Below, one piece after another: positions 59,289-64,000 of a DNA stretch of 64,000 bases. The notes beneath the pieces are model-generated. The model worked only from the letters and a program-made list of their open reading frames with translations. It did not search any database and was not told the DNA's origin. Source of the stretch: JACQRW01 sp964371935 (GTDB taxonomy: Bacteria; Patescibacteriota; Minisyncoccia; Sungbacterales; HO2-52-23); contig CAYJOT010000001.1 in NCBI GenBank assembly GCA_964371935.1, forward strand, positions 1 to 64,000, given 5' to 3'. Each line of letters begins with the position of its first letter. The first letter of the stretch is position 1. The position numbers and the translations under genes are program-made.

Positions 59289-59582
59289 CTACACTGGCAA
59301 ATCCTCGAGGCGGATGTCTTCCAGATGGATGGGTAATCCAACGGTCTCATTTTTTCCGAATCCGGCGAATTTTCGGTATGGCGCTGGCTCCTCCGACGGA
59401 TGCTGGAGTTCCGGGGCTCCGGCCTGAAACAGGTCGGAATACCCGACCGCATCATCTTCCCGCTCAATCAAGCGCTCATACTCAGCAAAAGACATCACAA
59501 CCAAATCCGGCTCCCCGTTCTCGACAAAAATAAACTTGTCGCCGTTCTTCTTAACTAAATTTTTGATTTTCGTGAGGTCCAT
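59289..59582 (-). CDS. Phd/YefM-type antitoxin-like protein
   Basis: 97 residues with IFVENGEPDLVVMSFAEYERL, a Phd-type N-terminal fold that dimerises and binds DNA, and a Pro-rich acidic tail ending RLEDLPV. That ending is one I associate with Parcubacteria orphan antitoxins. No toxin gene lies next to it. Confidence 0.55.
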   Translation of the reverse strand: MDLTKIKNLVKKNGDKFIFVENGEPDLVVMSFAEYERLIEREDDAVGYSDLFQAGAPELQHPSEEPAPYRKFAGFGKNETVGLPIHLEDIRLEDLPV

Positions 59583-59665
59583 AGAAAATCACATAACACG
59601 TAAAACATAAAACGATAAAACCTGATTCATTTTTGTTCTACGTTCTATGTGTGCTACGTTTATCG

Positions 59666-61783
59666 TTATTTCTTCCCCTCTATAATCTGCTGGGCAACGT
59701 TGTGGGGCACTTCCTCGTATCGGTCAAACTCCATAGTAGAGGACGCGCGTCCTTGAGTCAAGGACCGAAGCGTGGTCACGTATCCGAACATTTCGGACAA
59801 CGGCACTTTGGCGGAAATGACCTTAATGCCCATGCCGCGATCATCCATGGCCTCAATGCGGCTGCGTTTGGAATTTAAATCCCCGGTTACTTCGCCCAAA
59901 AACTGCTCCGGCACCACTACCTCGATATTCATAATTGGCTCAAGCAAAACAAGTCCGGCGCGCTTGGTCACCTCCTGCAAACACATGGAGCCCGCAATCT
60001 TGAACGCAGCCTCGGATGAATCAACTTCGTGGTATGATCCGTCATAGAGCGTGATCTGCACATCCACCACCGGGTAGCCGGCAAGCACGCCGCGCTCAAG
60101 CGCCTCTTTCACACCTTTCTCAACCGCTGGAATATATTCCTGCGGTATCACGCCTCCCTTGATTGCATTTACAAATTCAAATCCCTTGCCTGCTCCAAGC
60201 GGCTCGGCCCGCAACCGCACATGACCATATTGTCCGCGCCCGCCTGATTGCTTGATGTACTTGCCTTCGGCTTCGGCCTCTTTCTTGATGGTCTCGCGAT
60301 ACGCCACCTGGGGCCTGCCCACATTGGCCTCTACGCTAAACTCGCGCTTCATGCGATCCACCAAAATTTCCAGATGCAATTCGCCCATGCCCGAGATAAT
60401 AGTATCGCCGGTTTCCAGGTCTCCTTTAATCCGGAATGTCGGGTCCTCCTGGCTTAATCTGCGCAAGGCTATGCCCATTTTTTCCTGGTCTGCTTTGGTT
60501 TTTGGCTCGATTTTTAAAGACACGACCGGCTCCGGAAACTCAATTCTTTCAAGCACAATCGGGTGCTCCGGATCACAGATCGTATCGCCGGTATAGGTGT
60601 TTTTAAGCCCGACAATCGCGCCGATATTGCCCGCGCTGATCTCTTTCAATTCCTCGCGCGTATTTGCGTGCATGCGCAAAATTCTGCCCACGCGTTCCTG
60701 ATCTCCTTTGGTTGCGTTCAACACATACGACCCGGCTTTTAAGGTTCCGGAGTACACCCGAAAGAAAGTCAGCTGTCCCACATACGGATCGGACTGGAGC
60801 TTAAAGGCAAGCCCGGCAAACGGCGCATCATCAGACGCGGCGCGATCTTCCTCAAGTCCGGTCTTTTCACTCATGCCTTTAACCGGCGGCAGATCAGACG
60901 GCGACGGCAGATAATCAATCACGCCGTCAAGCACCAGCTGCACGCCCTTATTTTTCAAAGCCGAACCCGCAAATACTGGCACAAGCTTGTTGGACAATGT
61001 GGCGCTGCGAAGCGCTTTCCGCAATTCCAATATCGAAATTTCTTTTCCCTCAAGATATTGCTCGGTCAAAACATTATCGGTTTCCGCGATTTTTTCCACC
61101 ATGTTATGGTGCCATTTTTCTGCTGTTTCTTTGAGCGCCGCGGAAATGTCCGATAATACCAGCTGCTCGCCATGCTCGCCGTTAAAAGACACTGCTTTCA
61201 TTCGCATCAAGTCAATCACGCCCTCGTGCTCCTGCTCGTGTCCGATAGGCAGCGTTACCGGAACCGCATTTGGCGTAAGCCGTTCATAAATGGACTGCAG
61301 CGAGCGCTCAAACGACGCACCAATGCGATCGAGCTTGTTGATAAAACAAATTCGCGGCACGCCAAATTTATCCGCTTGGCGCCACACAGTCTCGCTCTGG
61401 GGCTCCACGCCCGCAACGCCATCAAACACCACCACCGCGCCATCAAGTACGCGCAAGCTACGCTGCACTTCAACCGTAAAGTCAATATGCCCCGGAGTGT
61501 CAATGATATTGAACCGATACTCGTTTTCCTTTCTGTCCCGTTCTTCATCGGAGAGATAGGTCTTTCGCCAAAACGCCGTGGTTGCCGCAGCCGTAATCGT
61601 AATCCCACGCTCCCGCTCCTGCTCCATCCAGTCCATAACCGTATCGCCCGTATGCACCTCCCCGATCTTGTGCGAAACCCCGGTATAAAAAAGCACTCGC
61701 TCCGTAGTGGTGGTCTTTCCCGCATCAATGTGCGCGATAATCCCGATATTGCGTATTTTTTCTATGGGGTATTCGGCAGACAT
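59666..61783 (-). CDS. fusA: Elongation factor G
   Basis: The 705-residue translocase has GIIAHIDAGKTTTTERVLFY, the RERGITI switch, DTPGHIDFTVEVQRSLRVLD (in part) and NKLDRIGASFE. Domains II-V follow. The order S7, accessory genes, EF-G, accessory genes, EF-Tu shows a str operon opened up by insertions. Confidence 0.97.
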   Translation of the reverse strand: MSAEYPIEKIRNIGIIAHIDAGKTTTTERVLFYTGVSHKIGEVHTGDTVMDWMEQERERGITITAAATTAFWRKTYLSDEERDRKENEYRFNIIDTPGHIDFTVEVQRSLRVLDGAVVVFDGVAGVEPQSETVWRQADKFGVPRICFINKLDRIGASFERSLQSIYERLTPNAVPVTLPIGHEQEHEGVIDLMRMKAVSFNGEHGEQLVLSDISAALKETAEKWHHNMVEKIAETDNVLTEQYLEGKEISILELRKALRSATLSNKLVPVFAGSALKNKGVQLVLDGVIDYLPSPSDLPPVKGMSEKTGLEEDRAASDDAPFAGLAFKLQSDPYVGQLTFFRVYSGTLKAGSYVLNATKGDQERVGRILRMHANTREELKEISAGNIGAIVGLKNTYTGDTICDPEHPIVLERIEFPEPVVSLKIEPKTKADQEKMGIALRRLSQEDPTFRIKGDLETGDTIISGMGELHLEILVDRMKREFSVEANVGRPQVAYRETIKKEAEAEGKYIKQSGGRGQYGHVRLRAEPLGAGKGFEFVNAIKGGVIPQEYIPAVEKGVKEALERGVLAGYPVVDVQITLYDGSYHEVDSSEAAFKIAGSMCLQEVTKRAGLVLLEPIMNIEVVVPEQFLGEVTGDLNSKRSRIEAMDDRGMGIKVISAKVPLSEMFGYVTTLRSLTQGRASSTMEFDRYEEVPHNVAQQIIEGKK

Positions 61784-61785
61784 AT

Positions 61786-62193
61786 TTATTTTCTTGCAAT
61801 AAGATCAAAGGTCTTTTTATATTTTTCAAACGTAACTTTATAGTTATCAAAAAATCCGCGCTGACCAAGCAGGCCGTCAAAGCTGGGAAGTTTGAGAATT
61901 GCGCATTCAATCAGAAATTCACGACGATCATCTACCAGTCGTATTTTAATGGGATGCCGATATCCGGTCACGATGCCGCCCACACCTGCATATTCGTGCT
62001 TCTTCCCGCTCTCAATGTCAATGCCCAACGCCGCTCCGATCTCCCAATGGAGCAATGTGTCCGATGCACCGGAGTCAACAAGACCAAACACCGGAATTTC
62101 CAATCCATTTTTCGGATTAGAAAACATTACAGGTACCCGCGGTACCTGCTCAAATCCATAAGCGGTAAGCCGAGTGTCATAGCGAAATTGCAT
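61786..62193 (-). CDS. Retropepsin-like aspartyl protease
   Basis: A 135-residue single-lobe aspartic protease with the active-site motif FGLVDSGASDTLLHW and the late LLGQRGFFDNYKVTF block. Single-lobe enzymes act as dimers. The start at ATG 62193 overlaps the end of the DUF5678-like gene by 17 bp. A truncated second copy lies at 58864-59121. It directly follows fusA. Confidence 0.75.
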   Translation of the reverse strand: MQFRYDTRLTAYGFEQVPRVPVMFSNPKNGLEIPVFGLVDSGASDTLLHWEIGAALGIDIESGKKHEYAGVGGIVTGYRHPIKIRLVDDRREFLIECAILKLPSFDGLLGQRGFFDNYKVTFEKYKKTFDLIARK

Positions 62194-62380
62194 ACGGCGC
62201 AAGAGATACGGATGACGGCGGCACAAGATGAAAGACGTAATTTTTCAAGCGCTTCTTCTCAACAAGTTCTTTCACTTCTTGCAGCGTACTCCCTGCACCC
62301 ACTACTTTACCGCTCACCAAAGCCACCCATTTCCGCTCATATTTTTTTATTGACTTTGCGTACACTTTTTCTTTTTTCAT
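62177..62380 (-). CDS. DUF5678-like small protein 2
   Basis: 67 residues, beta-rich (KKYERKWVALVSGKVVGAG), coupled to the retropepsin-like gene. The pairing with the protease in both loci suggests a joint role. Confidence 0.65.
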   Translation of the reverse strand: MKKEKVYAKSIKKYERKWVALVSGKVVGAGSTLQEVKELVEKKRLKNYVFHLVPPSSVSLAPYAISL

Positions 62381-62392
62381 ATTCTTAGTTTA

Positions 62393-62566
62393 TCAGAGTA
62401 AAACCAACGAGTCCCGCGCCTCTTTCAACGCCCGCTTTGCATTCTCAATTTCCCAGTGCCGTTGCATCTCACGCTTATACTCTTTCGGATCAACGACAAC
62501 CAGCCGCCGCGAGGACCCGCCGCGCTCCAAAATCTTTTGAGGAATTTCTATGGTGATTGTTGCCAT
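62393..62566 (-). CDS. Small antitoxin-like protein
   Basis: 57 residues from ATG 62566: MATITIEIPQKILERGGSSR, then VVVDPKEYKREMQRH and a charged helix. This is the build of a short Phd/RelB-type antitoxin. No toxin adjoins it. Confidence 0.45.
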   Translation of the reverse strand: MATITIEIPQKILERGGSSRRLVVVDPKEYKREMQRHWEIENAKRALKEARDSLVLL

Positions 62567-62633
62567 GCTGTTCTTAATATCATAAAACAAAACCTAATGC
62601 AAGAGATAATGGGACAAAAAAATTATTGGATCT

Positions 62634-63044
62634 TTATTTTCCGTCAAGCATTTCTCTCATTCTTTTGCGCTGATCAACAGTTAAATCATCGGGCGGAGGT
62701 GGTTCTGTCTTTTCTCTCTCTTTGATCTCTTTTGAATACTCAATAGATTTGTCAACCATATCAAAAAAATCTTTGAGCGTGATGGTTTCACCAGAGATGG
62801 GGTGAACAATTTGTGTGATATTCTTCTCACTGGCGAATTTTCTCATCCTATCGAGCATCCCTTGAACATGCCCAACATCCCACCAATATCGTATATTGTT
62901 CGGTTTCTCGACAACAAAACGAGGAAGGTCGCTCACATCGGAAAACCCATCATACATATGTGCAAGCTCAAATATAGGATTTAATTCCTCTCCTTTTTCT
63001 TCCTCACTACTTCTTATGAACTCTCCTGATTCATTGATAGACAT
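62634..63044 (-). CDS. Hypothetical protein
   Basis: A 136-residue, mostly helical and acidic protein (FELAHMYDGFSDVSDLPRF, TQIVHPISGETITLKDFFDM), with DLTVDQRKRMREML at the end. No family recognised. It lies inside the str operon between rpsG and the small antitoxin-like gene. Confidence 0.55.
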   Translation of the reverse strand: MSINESGEFIRSSEEEKGEELNPIFELAHMYDGFSDVSDLPRFVVEKPNNIRYWWDVGHVQGMLDRMRKFASEKNITQIVHPISGETITLKDFFDMVDKSIEYSKEIKEREKTEPPPPDDLTVDQRKRMREMLDGK

Positions 63045-63079
63045 ATTTTTTATTGTTTACGCGTACCGCCACAATACCA

Positions 63080-63547
63080 TCACCAACTAAAATGCGCAAA
63101 CGCTTTGTTGGCTTCGGCCATGCGGTGGGTGTCCATGCGCTTCTTGATCGCGGTGCCTTCGTTTTTGGAGGCGAGCATCATTTCTTCGGCTAGTTTCTTG
63201 TGCATGGGTTTGCCTTTTTTGGCGCGGCTGGCGCCCAAAAGCCAGCGGCAGGCAAGCGCAAACTTCCGCTCTCCCCGCACCTCGCGCGGCACCTGGTAGG
63301 TAGCGCCTCCGATGCGCCGGGACTTTACCTCAACCGTGGGCCCTATATTTTCTATCACTTTGTCGAAGAGCGCAATCGGTTCTTGCTTGTACTGCTCCTG
63401 CAAAACATCAAAGGTCTGATATACCACTCGTTGCGCGGTTGATTTCTTTCCTTTTTTCATCACGTAGTTAATAAATTTCGCAACCGTAACGCTCCCGTAC
63501 TTCTGATCGGGCTGAATTTCTCGTACAAATTTATGTTTTCTTCTCAT
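63080..63547 (-). CDS. rpsG: 30S ribosomal protein S7
   Basis: The 155-residue protein has FINYVMKKGKKSTAQRVVYQ and VKSRRIGGATYQVPREVRGE, typical S7, an assembly nucleus of the 30S head. It follows rpsL. Confidence 0.97.
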   Translation of the reverse strand: MRRKHKFVREIQPDQKYGSVTVAKFINYVMKKGKKSTAQRVVYQTFDVLQEQYKQEPIALFDKVIENIGPTVEVKSRRIGGATYQVPREVRGERKFALACRWLLGASRAKKGKPMHKKLAEEMMLASKNEGTAIKKRMDTHRMAEANKAFAHFSW

Positions 63548-63606
63548 AACAAGATACTAATATACAAATATATGCGAATCTACAAATAGCTACGAATGGT
63601 ATGATT

Positions 63607-64000
63607 TTATTTTTTCTGCCGTTTCGCTCCATACTTACTCCGCTGCTGCTTCCGTCCCTCAACCCCCTGCGTATCCAAAACCCCGCGCACGATGTGGTAG
63701 CGCACGCCCGGCAAGTCCTTGACGCGTCCGCCGCGAATCATGACCACCGAGTGCTCCTGCAGATTATGCCCCTCCCCGGGAATGTACGCCGTCACCTCCA
63801 TGCCGTTGGTCAGCCGCACGCGCGCCACTTTGCGCAAAGCAGAGTTTGGTTTTTTCGGCGTCATGGTGGTCACCTTCACGCACACCCCCCGCTTAAACGG
63901 CGAAGCATACAACACTGGCCGGTTTTTGAGCACGTTAAATCCCCGCGCAAGAGCAGGCGCCTTTGTTTTATACTTTCGAACAACCCGTCCGCGCTTAATA
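63607..64000 (-). CDS. rpsL: 30S ribosomal protein S12, 5' end outside the window
   Basis: The frame is open to the right edge (IKRGRVVRKYKTKAPALARG), so the start lies beyond 64000. VCVKVTTMTPKKPNSALRKV (decoding-site Lys in PKKPNSALRK) and IPGEGHNLQEHSVVMIRGGR are diagnostic. Confidence 0.96.
   Translation of the reverse strand, partial: IKRGRVVRKYKTKAPALARGFNVLKNRPVLYASPFKRGVCVKVTTMTPKKPNSALRKVARVRLTNGMEVTAYIPGEGHNLQEHSVVMIRGGRVKDLPGVRYHIVRGVLDTQGVEGRKQQRSKYGAKRQKK

Noticed and set aside
1..64000. tRNA and tmRNA genes
   Set aside because: I looked for GTTCGAATCC-type T-loops on both strands; the few matches lie inside coding genes and have no acceptor stems. A tRNAscan-SE/ARAGORN run would be decisive.

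Overview
The window looks like a piece of a Candidate Phyla Radiation (Patescibacteria, probably Parcubacteria-like) genome. This is inferred from gene content, not from any database search. The signs are a 16S rRNA gene broken by large insertions, a ribosomal protein cluster that goes straight from S5 to L15 with no L30 gene, a shortened ThrRS and SMC, tight overlapping genes on a reduced genome, many promoters that place transcription starts at or within a few bases of the ATG, and a host of short palindromic repeats, several of them read in frame inside genes. One run of 100 N (50630-50729) is flanked by a 55-bp duplication and is a scaffolding artefact inside rplP.

Layout. 1-1112 (minus): 5' part of a 16S rRNA gene carrying a 311-nt group I intron at the S516 site and a second, 217-nt insertion in the helix-10 region; the latter holds, on the opposite strand, a near-consensus promoter, an extended Shine-Dalgarno sequence and a 30-codon hydrophobic ORF. 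1.5-5.5 kb: a translationally coupled minus-strand trio (GH1 glycosidase, GT2 glycosyltransferase, a DMT/EamA transporter fused to a glycosidase-like domain). 5.6-13.3 kb: RNA and ribosome functions (TrmD, KH protein, S16, RNase III, NusB, L32), SMC and a secreted FN3/peptidoglycan-binding protein. 13.3-14.8 kb: a broken RelE toxin with its antitoxin, a zinc-ribbon protein and RNase HII. 14.8-23 kb (plus): DnaE, a PaaX/Cas2-like protein, a broken HAD phosphatase, ThrRS and MiaA. 23-29.7 kb (minus): FtsB-like protein, LepA, MurJ and an O-antigen-ligase/TPR protein. 29.7-31.9 kb: a dead IS30 element beside a decayed HTH-TM surface-protein gene and a MerR-type gene. 32-41 kb: RNase P RNA, RNase H, a PD-(D/E)XK nuclease, Pgk, an unknown gene pair, NDH-2-like oxidoreductase, TpiA, GalT-like protein, GT2 and RuvX. 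41-44.3 kb: three small toxin-antitoxin-like or broken loci plus Map and Adk. 44.4-64 kb (minus): SecY and the S10/spc ribosomal cluster, EF-Tu, an accessory island (VapC remnant, IS1595 element, retropepsin/DUF5678 pairs), EF-G, S7 and S12.

The most striking pattern is a family of seven long palindromes (36-50 bp), all centred on CGATCG, with arms that differ between copies but stay self-complementary. Two copies flank each of the two PaaX/Cas2-like genes (5573-6265 and 18103-18782). Solo copies lie just upstream of the 16S promoter (1513-1556) and of the RNase P RNA promoter (32464-32511), and one lies between two convergent genes (37958-38007). In the two gene units the promoter overlaps the upstream palindrome. 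This fits either an autoregulated operator family that reaches stable-RNA promoters, or a REP/RAYT-like mobile unit with a Cas2-fold protein in the role of the mobilising enzyme.
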